Positions 43,611-56,310 of a stretch of 64,000 nucleotides of DNA are shown here, piece after piece. The stretch spans positions 26,712-90,711 of the forward strand of contig CAZJQD010000008.1 of assembly GCA_964548165.1 (NCBI GenBank), written 5' to 3'. Each line of letters starts with the position of its first letter. Positions within the stretch are counted from its first letter, which is position 1. The position numbers and the translations under genes are program-made. The notes under the pieces were generated by a model. It did no database searches, was not told the DNA's origin, and saw only the letters and a program-made list of their open reading frames with translations. Source of the DNA: CAZJQD01 sp964548165 [NCBI: uncultured bacterium]. GTDB lineage: Bacteria; UBA8481.

Positions 43611-44536
43611 TCGCCGAGTTCTTCATGGGGGTTATCTTCGGTTTCTTCGGCGTTCTCTTCGGCATCCCGCTGGTCTTCTTCGTCATCCGCATCTTCGGCG
43701 GATACGTGATCGTGCGGGAGAGCCAGGCCAAGGTCTTCATTCTCTTCGGCAAGGTCATCGGCCAGCTCGACACGCCCGGCCTTCATTTTCCCATTATCAA
43801 GTTTGGCATTTCGTCGCTGCTCCTGCCCATCTTCGGGGCCGTTCACACCATCGATCGCCGCCTGGACCAGGTCTACATGCGGTCCCAGCCGGTCAATTCC
43901 GAGGAGGGCACGCCGATGGGCATCGGCGTCTGGTACGAGATGCGCGTCTCGAATCCCGTGGACTTTCTCTTCAAGAACAGCGACCCCGATGGATCGCTCC
44001 GCGCCAACGTCGCCAATGCGACCGTCCGCTGTCTCTCCAACATGCCTCTCGCCCGGCTCCTGACGGAGCGCCACGGGATGAGCCTCGTGGTGCGCGAGGA
44101 GGTCTCGCCGAAGTCGGACGAGTGGGGGTATCGACTCGGTTCCGTCTATATCCGCAAGGTGCATTTCCGCGATGAGCAGATGATCGGGCGGATCGAGCAG
44201 AAGGTCGTGAACCGGCTCCGGCAGGTCACCTCCGCCATCCTCCAGGCCGGCGAGAACCAGGTGAACATCATCAAGAGCCGCGCGGAGAAGGAGGCCTCCA
44301 CCGAGTTCGCCAAGGCGCAGGCGATGCGGCCCCAGGTCGTCGGCGCCGCGCTGGCCGAGATCGGCCGGGATCCGGAGATCATGACCGCGGTCTTTGACGT
44401 GCTGGAGGTCCAGCGCATCACGGCGTCCCAGGCCGAGCTCACCCTTCTTCCTGCCGGGGTCGATGGCCAATACCTCTCGGCCCTGCTGGGCGGCCCACCC
44501 GGCGCGGGAAGGGGCCTCGACCAAGCGGGACGGTGA
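43607..44536 (+). CDS. SPFH/band 7 domain membrane protein, copy 2
   Basis: This 309-residue protein has an N-terminal membrane helix (FFMGVIFGFFGVLFGIPLVFF). The SPFH domain (VRESQAKVFILFGKVIGQLD, DQVYMRSQPVNSEEGTPMG) and a C-terminal helical region (ILQAGENQVNIIKSRAEKEA) follow. It is paralogous to the upstream gene and translationally coupled to it, consistent with a hetero-oligomeric ring like HflK/HflC. No NfeD partner is adjacent. The stop overlaps a methyltransferase gene by 4 bases. Confidence 0.85.
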   Translation: MIAEFFMGVIFGFFGVLFGIPLVFFVIRIFGGYVIVRESQAKVFILFGKVIGQLDTPGLHFPIIKFGISSLLLPIFGAVHTIDRRLDQVYMRSQPVNSEEGTPMGIGVWYEMRVSNPVDFLFKNSDPDGSLRANVANATVRCLSNMPLARLLTERHGMSLVVREEVSPKSDEWGYRLGSVYIRKVHFRDEQMIGRIEQKVVNRLRQVTSAILQAGENQVNIIKSRAEKEASTEFAKAQAMRPQVVGAALAEIGRDPEIMTAVFDVLEVQRITASQAELTLLPAGVDGQYLSALLGGPPGAGRGLDQAGR

Positions 44537-45213
44537 GCGTTCCGCGCGAGGCGCACTGGGAGAAGGTCTACGACGAGAAGTCCTCGGACGGCGTGAGCTG
44601 GTATGCGCCGCGTCTCGAGACGTCGCTGGAGCTCTTGAAGGACTGTGGCCTCACCCCGTCGTCCCCTGTCCTCGATGTCGGCGGTGGCGCGTCCACGCTC
44701 GTCGACGACCTGTTGTCCTCCGGTTACCGGGAAGTTTCCGTTCTCGATATCTCCGCCCGTGCTCTCGAGGTCTCCAGGAAAAGAATGGGTCCCCTCGCCA
44801 TGCGCGTGAACTGGATCGTCGGCGACATCACCACCATCGCCCTGCCCGAGAACGCCTATGATTTCTGGCACGACCGCGCTGTCTTTCACTTCCTGACTGC
44901 ACCGGAGGATCGGGCGCGGTACCGAGCCGTGATGGCGTCGTCGCTCAGGCGCGGAGCGAGGGCCGTGATCGCGACGTTTGCGCTGAAGGGACCGGATCGA
45001 TGCAGCGGTCTCGAGGTCTGCCGCTACAGCCCGTCAAGCCTGGCCTGCGAGCTCGGCGGTGACTTCCGGCTGGATCGATCCTGCGCCCATAGGCACGTCA
45101 CTCCCTTTGGCACCACGCAGGAGTTCCAATATTCCGTCTTCGAAAAGGTGTCGGGCTCCTCGTCCCCGGGATTTTTTCCGCGGGTAGGGAGTCGCAGAGA
45201 GGGCTTGCCCTGA
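44533..45213 (+). CDS. Class I SAM-dependent methyltransferase
   Basis: This 226-residue protein has SAM motif I PVLDVGGGASTLVDDLLSSG, a VSVLDISARALEVSRKRM second strand, WIVGDIT, and DFWHDRAVFHFLTAPEDR as motif IV. The early HWEKVYDEKSSDGVSWY and late PFGTTQEFQYSVF match small stand-alone methyltransferases related to the thiopurine/tellurite-type group. The substrate is unknown. The GTG start overlaps the SPFH stop by 4 bases, so it belongs to the same transcript. It converges with recQ 31 bases downstream. Confidence 0.8.
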   Translation: MSVPREAHWEKVYDEKSSDGVSWYAPRLETSLELLKDCGLTPSSPVLDVGGGASTLVDDLLSSGYREVSVLDISARALEVSRKRMGPLAMRVNWIVGDITTIALPENAYDFWHDRAVFHFLTAPEDRARYRAVMASSLRRGARAVIATFALKGPDRCSGLEVCRYSPSSLACELGGDFRLDRSCAHRHVTPFGTTQEFQYSVFEKVSGSSSPGFFPRVGSRREGLP

Positions 45214-45244
45214 TCGGAGCCTGCCATGAGCTAGGTCCGGGAAA

Positions 45245-47191
45245 CTAGCAGCCTGACACCAGCTTCAGAATTTCCTCTCCGAATTGCTCCAGCTTCATGG
45301 GACCTATGCCCTTGATCGCCGCGAGCTCTTCGCTTGTGGCGGGGCGGCGGGCGGCGATGGCGCGGAGCGTGCGGTTGGCCAGGATCACGTAGGCGGGGCG
45401 TCCCGCCGCCTTCCGGCGCCGCCACTCCTCGAGCCGCGCCTGGACCGCCGGATCCGCGGATCCATCCTCGTCGCTTACTGACTCGGTCTTCTCGATGACC
45501 ACGTCGCCCGCGGCCGCGCGCCGCGCGAATGCCAGCGTGATCGGTTGCGTTCCGCGCATGACGGCCTTTCCCAGGTCCGTCAGCTCGAACGCGGCCCGGC
45601 CCTGGAGGAGCCCGTGGTCTTCGAGCAGGGCCAGGAGCTTTCGGGCCTCGGCCGCCGACCAGCCCGCCCAGAGGTCCCAGGTCGAGAGCTTGTCCAGCTC
45701 GTATGCGGTCACCGCGCTCGTTCGTTGTCCCCGCAGAACGGCGATGATGGTCTCCCGGGAGGGCACGGCCGCCGTGTCCCGTCGCAGTCGCGCCACGCAA
45801 CTGAGTGCCATGCGCGCCCACTCCAGGGCCTGGGCGGTCTGCTCGGGATCGAGCGCGAGGGCTGTCGCCGCCTGTTTCCGAGGCCCCGTGCCCCCGCCTG
45901 CCCCGAAGATCGGCGCTTCCTCCTGCCGCATGGGTCGCGCCCTCAAGATGCGCGCATTCTTCGCCGCGATCATCTCGTTCTTCCCGAGGCAGTTGTCGCA
46001 CATCCCGCATTCCAGGGGCACGGGACGCCCGAGGAAATACTCGAGGATGAAGCCGCGCCGACACCGTACGGCATCCGCGTAGCGCATGATCCGATCGAGC
46101 CTTCTCTCCGCCGCCGCCTTCAGTTCGGGGGAGAGGGCGGCGGCGGAGCGGACGGCCAGGTGGCGTCGTATCGCGACGTCGGGAAAGCTCCAGAGAAGGA
46201 CCCCGTGAGCGGGATCGCCGTCGCGCCCCGCGCGGCCGACCTCCTGGTAGTAGGCCTCCAGGGAGTCCGTGATCGCGTGGTGAACGACGAGGCGGATGTC
46301 GCGCTTGTCGACGCCCATCCCGAAGGCGCAGGTCGCCACGCAGACGGCCGCTTCGCCCCCCAGAAACTTCGCCTGTGAGGCGGATCGTTCCTCGTCGGCG
46401 AGTCCCGCGTGGTAACGCACCGCCGCGATGCCGGTCTTGCGGAGCGTCGCGGCCACCTCTTCGCACGCCTTGCGGGTCGCCGTGTAGAGGAGCGCGGGTC
46501 CCGGGTGTCGCTCCAGGAGAAGCCGGATGGCCCGGAACTTCTCGGCGCCGTTGGGCGTGGGGAGAACGGACAGGCCGAGGTTGCCGCGGTCGAAGCCGGT
46601 GAAGATATGCGTGGCGCCCTCGATCCCGAGCTGGACCTCGATGTCGCGACGGACCTGGGGAGTCGCCGTCGCCGTGAAGGCGCCCACGGGCGGATCACCG
46701 ACGGCGGCGATGAGCGCGCGCAGTTGACGATACTCGGGGCGGAAATCATGCCCCCATTGCGAGATGCAGTGTGCCTCATCCACGATGACGTGGGCGATGC
46801 GGCTCGAGGAGAGCCGCTCGTGCATGTGGTCATAAGCCAGTCGCTCGGGGGCGGCGAAGAGGAGCTTGAGGGTTCCCGCCGCGATCGCGTCCCAGGTCTC
46901 GCGCTTTTCCACCGGCGTCATGCCTCCGTGAAGGCCTGCGGCCGCGATACCCCGGGAACGAAGGACGGAGACCTGGTCGGTCATGAGGGCGATGAGCGGG
47001 GAGACGACGAGCGTCAGGCCGTCGGCGCGCACGGCCGGGAGCTGGTAGCAGAGCGATTTCCCGCTCCCGGTCGGCATGATCGCCAGGACGTCGTCGCCCC
47101 GCTCCAGGGCCTCGATGACCTCGCGTTGCCCGGGCCGGAAGCTCTCCAGGCGAAAGCGGGCCTTCAGATCATCGTCGAGGGGGAGAGACAC
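45245..47191 (-). CDS. recQ: ATP-dependent DNA helicase RecQ
   Basis: RecQ unwinds DNA 3'-5' in recombination and replication-fork repair. The 648-residue protein has Walker A AIMPTGSGKSLCYQLPAV, DEAH box IVDEAHCISQWGHDFRPEY, motif III TATATP, motif V ATCAFGMGVDKRDIRLVVH and motif VI YYQEVGRAGRDGDP. The zinc-binding CRRGFILEYF...CGMCDNC and a winged-helix RQC region follow. The C-terminal HRDC domain (YVILANRTLRAIAARRP, IKGIGPMKLEQFGEEIL) completes it. Length and domain order are normal. Confidence 0.95.
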   Translation of the reverse strand: MSLPLDDDLKARFRLESFRPGQREVIEALERGDDVLAIMPTGSGKSLCYQLPAVRADGLTLVVSPLIALMTDQVSVLRSRGIAAAGLHGGMTPVEKRETWDAIAAGTLKLLFAAPERLAYDHMHERLSSSRIAHVIVDEAHCISQWGHDFRPEYRQLRALIAAVGDPPVGAFTATATPQVRRDIEVQLGIEGATHIFTGFDRGNLGLSVLPTPNGAEKFRAIRLLLERHPGPALLYTATRKACEEVAATLRKTGIAAVRYHAGLADEERSASQAKFLGGEAAVCVATCAFGMGVDKRDIRLVVHHAITDSLEAYYQEVGRAGRDGDPAHGVLLWSFPDVAIRRHLAVRSAAALSPELKAAAERRLDRIMRYADAVRCRRGFILEYFLGRPVPLECGMCDNCLGKNEMIAAKNARILRARPMRQEEAPIFGAGGGTGPRKQAATALALDPEQTAQALEWARMALSCVARLRRDTAAVPSRETIIAVLRGQRTSAVTAYELDKLSTWDLWAGWSAAEARKLLALLEDHGLLQGRAAFELTDLGKAVMRGTQPITLAFARRAAAGDVVIEKTESVSDEDGSADPAVQARLEEWRRRKAAGRPAYVILANRTLRAIAARRPATSEELAAIKGIGPMKLEQFGEEILKLVSGC

Positions 47192-47245
47192 CCGGAAAGC
47201 CTAGGGCAACCCCTGCCCGCCATAAACAGCTATTCGCGACCCCGC

Positions 47246-49303
47246 CTACCTCCGGGTCGCCGCCGTGTAGGTGAGCCACCAGTCGATGATCTCCTTGTTG
47301 TCCCTCGTATTGCGCTGGGTGCCCGATTGCAGCGTGAGTCCGTGCTCGTCAACCAGGGCCGCCAGGCGCGACTTGAGAGCCTCGACGCCGGCCCCCCCTC
47401 CGGGATCCGCGCCCCGGATGTTGAGCGTGCGGGCATTGACGCTGAAACTCCGGAGCCCGCCCGAGGCTGCGGCCAGGATCGTGGCAAGTCGCTCTGGCGG
47501 GCCGAAACCGGTCGCAACGCCCTCGGCAACGAGCCGTTCCTTCGTGTTCAGCTCGCGCCTCAACTCCTCGACGAACATCCTTCCCGTCGTCAGGCGGGCC
47601 TGGAGCGCCACTTCCGAGGTATCGGACAGGGCCTGGAATTCCTCGCCGTACCGCGCCAGCGCCGCACTCGTCGGCGTGACGGGATGGGAGGGGATGCGGA
47701 AGGCGAAGGAGAGATGCCATGTGACCTGCCCGCGGACCTCGTTGCGGCCCGCGTCGAGGGTGGTCAGCACGATGTGGTGGGGGAACCCGGGAGCGTTCAG
47801 GGTCCGGAGAACGGCCGTGAGATCGGAGTGCCTGGTGGTCTGAAAGCGCAACGTGACGGCGAAGCCCCCCTCACTCTGCGACGTGACCTGTTGGTTGACC
47901 GATCGGACCGTCGAGAGAGTGGGCTTGAGGGCGCTCTCGAGCGCGGTCGCCAGCCTCCGCTCGTCCAGTCCACTGTTTCGGGCCAAGGCCTCACCATGCG
48001 CGGATTGCCAGGCGTCGATGCGCTCCGCCAGCTTCCGCCCCTCTTCTCTGAGCCGATGGAACTCGGCGATCCTAAGCTCGCTCCCGCCCGCGTAGGCGCC
48101 GCCCGGCGTATACTCGCCGCCCGGCGTATACTCGCCGCCCGGCCCATCCGTGAACTCGGGGTTCCAACCCAGGGCGGTGGGAACAAGGCTCGGTGCCAGC
48201 GTGGCCACGAACGAACTCACCTCCTCTTCGTCGCAGGAAATCGCCGCGTACAGCTCATCCGAGAGCTCGCGGTCATAGATCTTCTGGCCTGTGAAGAGCG
48301 GCGAGGTCATCTGCGGGGGCTGGACGACGCCGAACGGCCCGGGCATGAAATCGGATACCGGCGGGAGGATGCGCGGAAGCCGATCCTTCAGGAGATCGGT
48401 TCTTCCGGCGCGCGCCAGGATGCGCGCCTCCACGAAGAAGAACTTGCGGGTCTGCTCCTCCGACCGCCCGAGCAGGGGTACCCCGGGATGGGCGGCGATG
48501 AAGTCGGCGGCCTCGGAGTCCCGCCCCATGCCCTCGAGCGCCAGCAGGGTCGCAAGATGCGCCAGGTCGCGCTCGGCCTCGGTCGTCTGTGGAAGCGCGG
48601 TCGTGGCCGCCTGGTGCGCGACGCCGAGGAGCACTTGGCGGATGGCGTGAGCCCAGGTGAGGGACTTGAGCTCGGCATCGCGCTCGAGGATGCTCGCGGC
48701 CTGCTTCAAGGGCGGATAGACGGGCGGGAAACTCTTGTAGGGATCCATCATGTCCGCGAGGATCTTGAAGCCAAAGAAGGGAACGAGGATGAGAATAAGA
48801 GCCCAGGTTGCCGCGTGTTTCAGGACCAGGTGGCCGAGGGGATTGGTGGTTGCCACGAGACTGGCCACCGGTCGCTCCGCGCCCGCGCGATGGCAATCGC
48901 CGCAGAGGTAGGTCTGTCTCGCGTAGTGAAGTTGCGCCAGGCCGTACCGCCCACCACAACCTTCGCAGACGAAGGGCGAAGAGGAGCTCGGCGGGATCGC
49001 CGGGATTAACGCGACGAGCGAGGACCAGGTCGCCGCCAGTTCCGCCGCCGGTCGTCCGGATCCCAACGGGCCCTCATGTGGAGGCGTCGGGGCGGGGTCG
49101 CCCGTGGGAGCCAGGGCGGGGGCGCCCGCGGGAGCCAGGGCGGGATGCTCGACCAGGGGGCGCCAGGCGCCCGAGGCTTCGTCCCACCAGAGGTCGGTGA
49201 GCGCGAGCGATTGGTCGCGAATCATGACCCCCAGCGTGGGCGCATCATAGGGCCCCTGGTTCTCGTTGTTACGGTAGATATACCATTGGGTGTTCTCGCT
49301 CAT
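47246..49303 (-). CDS. Membrane protein with GYF_2 domain, zinc ribbon and short tandem repeats
   Basis: This 685-residue protein has an N-terminal GYF_2 domain (WYIYRNNENQGPYDAPTLG, WWDEASGAWRPL), a Pro/Ala-rich linker and a CEGC...CGDC zinc ribbon (~118-140). One membrane helix (WALILILVPFFGFKILADM) precedes a long helical region. A GGEYTP repeat lies mid-protein (~365-380), and an alpha/beta C-terminal part has ALKPTLSTVRSVNQQ. No whole-protein family is known to me. The start is at ATG 49303, overlapping the rhomboid stop by 4 bases, because the GYF domain begins there. GYF_2 and zinc ribbon suggest it binds proline-rich peptides or membrane clients. Confidence 0.65.
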   Translation of the reverse strand: MSENTQWYIYRNNENQGPYDAPTLGVMIRDQSLALTDLWWDEASGAWRPLVEHPALAPAGAPALAPTGDPAPTPPHEGPLGSGRPAAELAATWSSLVALIPAIPPSSSSPFVCEGCGGRYGLAQLHYARQTYLCGDCHRAGAERPVASLVATTNPLGHLVLKHAATWALILILVPFFGFKILADMMDPYKSFPPVYPPLKQAASILERDAELKSLTWAHAIRQVLLGVAHQAATTALPQTTEAERDLAHLATLLALEGMGRDSEAADFIAAHPGVPLLGRSEEQTRKFFFVEARILARAGRTDLLKDRLPRILPPVSDFMPGPFGVVQPPQMTSPLFTGQKIYDRELSDELYAAISCDEEEVSSFVATLAPSLVPTALGWNPEFTDGPGGEYTPGGEYTPGGAYAGGSELRIAEFHRLREEGRKLAERIDAWQSAHGEALARNSGLDERRLATALESALKPTLSTVRSVNQQVTSQSEGGFAVTLRFQTTRHSDLTAVLRTLNAPGFPHHIVLTTLDAGRNEVRGQVTWHLSFAFRIPSHPVTPTSAALARYGEEFQALSDTSEVALQARLTTGRMFVEELRRELNTKERLVAEGVATGFGPPERLATILAAASGGLRSFSVNARTLNIRGADPGGGAGVEALKSRLAALVDEHGLTLQSGTQRNTRDNKEIIDWWLTYTAATRR

Positions 49304-50610
49304 CCACCCGCTCCAGCGCCCGTGCCGGTCCCCGTCGGCGTGGGCCCCGCCAATTGGCGCTTGAGGATGAACTCGGCTTCCTTCGCCAGCTTTCCGGTCG
49401 GCCAGGCGGCAAGGAGGGCCTTGAGGCACGCGCGCGCCGGCTCGGGCTGGTTGAGCTTCTGCAGGCAGAGTCGCGCGACCTGGAAGAGGAGACGCTCCTG
49501 CAGTTCCGGGTCAGAGGTGTGCGAGAGTGCGCGCATCCAGCATCGCAGGGCCTCGCGCGCGTTGCCCAGCTCGGCGAACGCGGCCCCGGCGCCGCGCACG
49601 AACTCCGGCCGCGCGGCGACCATCTCGGGAGCGTGGGTCTCGAGGAGCACGTAGGCCTGGAGGAACCCGGCATGATCCTTCATGGCCAGGAGATCCTCGG
49701 CGAGCCGCAGGGCCTCTCTCAGCCCCTCGTCGTGCTTCCCGGACGCGATGCGGATCCGGGCGCGCTCGACCTGGAGGTGCGTGCTGAGACCGGCCGATGC
49801 TCCCTGGGCCGCCTCGAGCGCGGTAGCCAGGGCCTGCGCTGCGCCGGCCTTGTCTCCCGCCGCTTCGCACCTGGTGATGACCTCCAGGGATTGTGTTTCG
49901 CGGATCGTGGCGACCTGTTCCCGGGATCCGATGAAGTAGCGCCAGGCCAGGCCCGCCAGCACGCCGGCAATGAAACCGTAGATGTGCACCCAATGGTTGA
50001 TCTCGATCGTCTCGGTCTCGATGCTCGCGAAGCCTTCGAAGAGCTGCCCCGTGAACCAGACCAGGAGAGGAATGAACGCCGGCAGGAAGAAGCGGTGGGG
50101 TGGGATGGTCGAGAGGAAGATGACGCGCGCCGTCGGCAGGGCCAGGAGGACGAACCCCAGGATCCCGGCGATGCCGGCCGAGGCGCCGATGGTCGGGATG
50201 TGCGTGAGATACGACGGCACCATGCGCAGATACGCGAGGTTGGCCACCGCGCCCGTGGCGAAGAAGGCCACGAGGAGGATCGGCGTGCCGACCCGGCGTT
50301 CCAGTCCGCGGCCGTAGATCCAGAGCATCCAGAGGTTGCCTACGAGGTGAATGATGTCGCCGTGCAGGAGCTGCGAGGTCACGAGCGTGTGGGGGCGAAA
50401 GGCCGCGGGAAAGACGCCATAGGTGAACCAGTTGTAGACGAAACTCCCTGCTCCCGATTCACCGGCGCGCCGCGCCTGGACCTCCAGGAGAAGATGGAGC
50501 ACGGCCAGGGCGGTCACGAGGATGCCCGTGCCCCAGGGCCGCCTTTCTCCCTCCCCTTCGAGGTCCCAGGGGAAGAGGAGAAGAGCTAGGATGACGACAA
50601 GACCGATCAT
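49300..50610 (-). CDS. Rhomboid-family intramembrane serine protease with C-terminal TPR-like region
   Basis: This 436-residue protein has about seven membrane helices. Rhomboid active-site features are visible: HGDIIHLVGNLWMLWIYGRG (oxyanion His/Asn), THIPTIGASAGIAGILGFV (catalytic Ser in GASAG) and EINHWVHIYGFIAGVLAGL (catalytic His). From ~245 on, the soluble tail is helical with TPR-like repeats (CWMRALSHTSDPELQERLLF). ATG 50610 is chosen; the longer reading from 50721 would overlap the divergent gene. Rhomboids cleave membrane proteins within helices; the TPR tail may recruit substrates. It is coupled to the GYF_2 protein. Confidence 0.85.
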   Translation of the reverse strand: MIGLVVILALLLFPWDLEGEGERRPWGTGILVTALAVLHLLLEVQARRAGESGAGSFVYNWFTYGVFPAAFRPHTLVTSQLLHGDIIHLVGNLWMLWIYGRGLERRVGTPILLVAFFATGAVANLAYLRMVPSYLTHIPTIGASAGIAGILGFVLLALPTARVIFLSTIPPHRFFLPAFIPLLVWFTGQLFEGFASIETETIEINHWVHIYGFIAGVLAGLAWRYFIGSREQVATIRETQSLEVITRCEAAGDKAGAAQALATALEAAQGASAGLSTHLQVERARIRIASGKHDEGLREALRLAEDLLAMKDHAGFLQAYVLLETHAPEMVAARPEFVRGAGAAFAELGNAREALRCWMRALSHTSDPELQERLLFQVARLCLQKLNQPEPARACLKALLAAWPTGKLAKEAEFILKRQLAGPTPTGTGTGAGAGG

Positions 50611-50701
50611 GCCTGCTGGGTGGAGTATCTCCCCGTGGACGGTTTCGAGAAAGCATGAAATGAGGGTCGAAGGGGGCGGGCGGCGCCTGTAGAGTCCGGG
50701 T

Positions 50702-52978
50702 GTGTCCCGCGTCATCTCCACCCTGGCGGCTTTCGCCGTAGGTCTCGCCGCCTTCCTCTTCTTCTGGATTCAACCGCTCGTGACGCGGATCCTCCTGCCG
50801 GCGCTGGGTGGCAACCAGGTGGCCTGGAACGCGAGCATGGTCTTTTTCCAGGCGGCCTTGCTGATCGGTTATGGCATCGCGCATGGGACCGGCACGAGCC
50901 GCAAGGGCCAAGCCGTTCTCGGAGGGACCGCGCTCCTTGCGCTCGTGTCGCTCCCTGCCGCGCCGCCTGTCGCGGTAGCGCCTCCGGACGAGCTCTCTCC
51001 CGTGTTGTGGCTGGTGGTCACTCTCATGCGCGCGATCGGTCTGCCCGTCGTCGTCCTGGCCATGGCCTCGCCGCTCGTGCAGAGGTGGCTGTCCCGCACG
51101 GGTCGCTCGCCATGGTTCCTCTACGCGTGGAGCAATCTCGGGAGCCTGGCCGCTCTCCTGGCGTTCCCCGTCCTCCTGGAGCCCCGGGCCTCGCTGAGCG
51201 GGCAGTTTGCGCTCTGGACCCTCCTGGTGCCGTTCGCCGTCCTGGGCGGAGCGATTGTCTGGTTCCTCGCGTCGCGCCGCGGTCCCGCGGCCACCGAGGC
51301 GGCGCTCACCCTGCAGGCCGTTGCTGGCGTGGAGCCGGATGCGCCGCGAGCGGTGGTCGCCGCGGCGGCGGCGGTGCCGACCGGGAGAGAGCTCCTCGGC
51401 TGGCTGGCACGGTCCGCGTTGGCTTCGAGCCTCCTGCTCTCGGTGACCTCGCACCTCACGACGGACATTGCGGCGATCCCCTTGCTCTGGATCATTCCGC
51501 TCTCGCTCTATCTCCTCGCCTTTGCGCTCGCCTTCGCCCCCGTCACCGGCAAGCCCGATCCCCTGCCCGCGGCTCGCCTGGGACGCCTCGTCATCCTGCC
51601 GCTCGTTCTCTGGATGGGCGCCCAACCACGGGCGCAGGGCGCGGCCTGGGTGCCGCTCGTCGTTCACCTCGTCGTCTTCTTTCTCGTCTGCCGCGGCCTA
51701 TTGGCCCAGCTCGTGGCCGCGCGTCCCGCGCCGTCGCAACTCACCGCCTTCTACCTCGTCCTCGCCGCGGGCGGCCTCCTCGGCTCGGCCTTCAACACGT
51801 TTCTCTGCCCCTGGATATTCAACGAGATCGTGGAGTACCCGCTGGGGCTCATCCTGGCCGCGATCCTGCTGGGGGGAGCCACGCCGCGAGCGGGCCGCCT
51901 CGCCGCGGTCCTGGACGTGGTCCTGCCGGGCGCACTGGGCCTTCTCGTCATCGAGCTCGGTGATCGCGTCGTCTTCGCCACGCACGAGGCGCAGATGGCG
52001 CGCGGCCTTGTCGTCGTGGCGCTCCCGGGACTCCTGGCCCTCTTCTTCTTTCACCGTCCCCGGCGCTACGCCCTCGCGATCACCGTCCTCGTCCTCGCGG
52101 CCGGCGTCTACCAGGAATCGATCCGCGATATTCTCCTGAAGGACCGCGGGCTCTACGGTGCCTACCGCGTGCAGGCTGAACAGGGTGGCGATTTCCGGTC
52201 GCTCGTTCACGGCAATACGGTGCATGGCCGGCAGGCCGTGGACACGCCGTATTGCCAGGTCCCGCTCACGTATTTTCATCCCACCGGCCCCGTGGGCGAC
52301 GCCTGGTTCACCGTGGCGAGGCGCGACACGGCGAGCCCGGTGGCCGTGATTGGACTGGGCGTCGGGAGCATGGCCGCGTTCGCCGAACCCGGGAGACGGC
52401 TCGACTTCTACGAGCTGGATCCCCGGATGATCGCGCTGGCGACCGATACGCGGTGGTTTCGCTTCCTCTCGGATTGCCAGGGCACCGTGCGCATCATCCC
52501 CGGCGACGCGCGGCTCTCGCTGGCGGCCTCGCCCGTGGTGTCCTACCGCAACACGGACACCCTGTCGCCCGTGTTCGGCGAGCTGTCCTTCGGCTATGGG
52601 CTCATCGTCCTGGACGCCTTCTCCTCGGACGGTATCCCGGTGCACCTCTTGACGCGCGAAGCCCTCGCCGTCTATCTCTCCCGGCTGGGCCCGCGCGGCC
52701 TGATTGCCTTTCACATCTCCAACCGCTACCTGGATCTCGAACCCGTGATCCGCGACCTGGCCGCCGACGCTCGCCTCATCGCCATAGGGCGTGCCGATGA
52801 CAACGCCGATCAGCAGAAGTTCCCGGGGAAACTCTCCTCGCACTGGATCGTGTGCGCGCGGGCGCCCCACGACCTGGAGCCCCTGTTGGGCGACCCTCGC
52901 TGGCGCGTCCTCGTGGGTGCTCGCCCCATGCCCTGGACCGACGATCGCGCCGATATCCTCTCGGTCCTGAAGTGGTGA
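50702..52978 (+). CDS. Membrane-fused spermidine synthase-like protein
   Basis: This 758-residue fusion has an N-terminal ~500 residues of about 11-12 membrane helices (FAVGLAAFLFFWIQPLVTRI, ASSLLLSVTSHLTTDIAAIP, and the HRPRRYALAITVLVLAAG end). The C-terminal Rossmann domain (~530-758) resembles spermidine synthase/putrescine aminopropyltransferase: AVIGLGVGSMAAF, LDFYELDPRMIALA, GDARLSL and YGLIVLDAFSSDGIPVHLLT. The family is widespread, and its true reaction is mostly unproven. The start is GTG 50702, divergent to the rhomboid gene. Confidence 0.85.
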   Translation: MSRVISTLAAFAVGLAAFLFFWIQPLVTRILLPALGGNQVAWNASMVFFQAALLIGYGIAHGTGTSRKGQAVLGGTALLALVSLPAAPPVAVAPPDELSPVLWLVVTLMRAIGLPVVVLAMASPLVQRWLSRTGRSPWFLYAWSNLGSLAALLAFPVLLEPRASLSGQFALWTLLVPFAVLGGAIVWFLASRRGPAATEAALTLQAVAGVEPDAPRAVVAAAAAVPTGRELLGWLARSALASSLLLSVTSHLTTDIAAIPLLWIIPLSLYLLAFALAFAPVTGKPDPLPAARLGRLVILPLVLWMGAQPRAQGAAWVPLVVHLVVFFLVCRGLLAQLVAARPAPSQLTAFYLVLAAGGLLGSAFNTFLCPWIFNEIVEYPLGLILAAILLGGATPRAGRLAAVLDVVLPGALGLLVIELGDRVVFATHEAQMARGLVVVALPGLLALFFFHRPRRYALAITVLVLAAGVYQESIRDILLKDRGLYGAYRVQAEQGGDFRSLVHGNTVHGRQAVDTPYCQVPLTYFHPTGPVGDAWFTVARRDTASPVAVIGLGVGSMAAFAEPGRRLDFYELDPRMIALATDTRWFRFLSDCQGTVRIIPGDARLSLAASPVVSYRNTDTLSPVFGELSFGYGLIVLDAFSSDGIPVHLLTREALAVYLSRLGPRGLIAFHISNRYLDLEPVIRDLAADARLIAIGRADDNADQQKFPGKLSSHWIVCARAPHDLEPLLGDPRWRVLVGARPMPWTDDRADILSVLKW

Positions 52979-53002
52979 CGATCCGGGTGCCGGGAGAGAT
53001 AA

Positions 53003-56306
<3,304 letters not shown>

Positions 56307-56310
<4 letters not shown>

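Noticed and set aside
48080-48150. Tandem GGEYTP-coding repeat as a possible CRISPR or satellite
   Set aside because: Only two to three short in-frame units inside a coding gene, without spacers.
46409-49009. 866-codon plus-strand frame opposite recQ and the GYF_2 protein
   Set aside because: It crosses two real minus-strand genes with recognised domains; no family pattern of its own.
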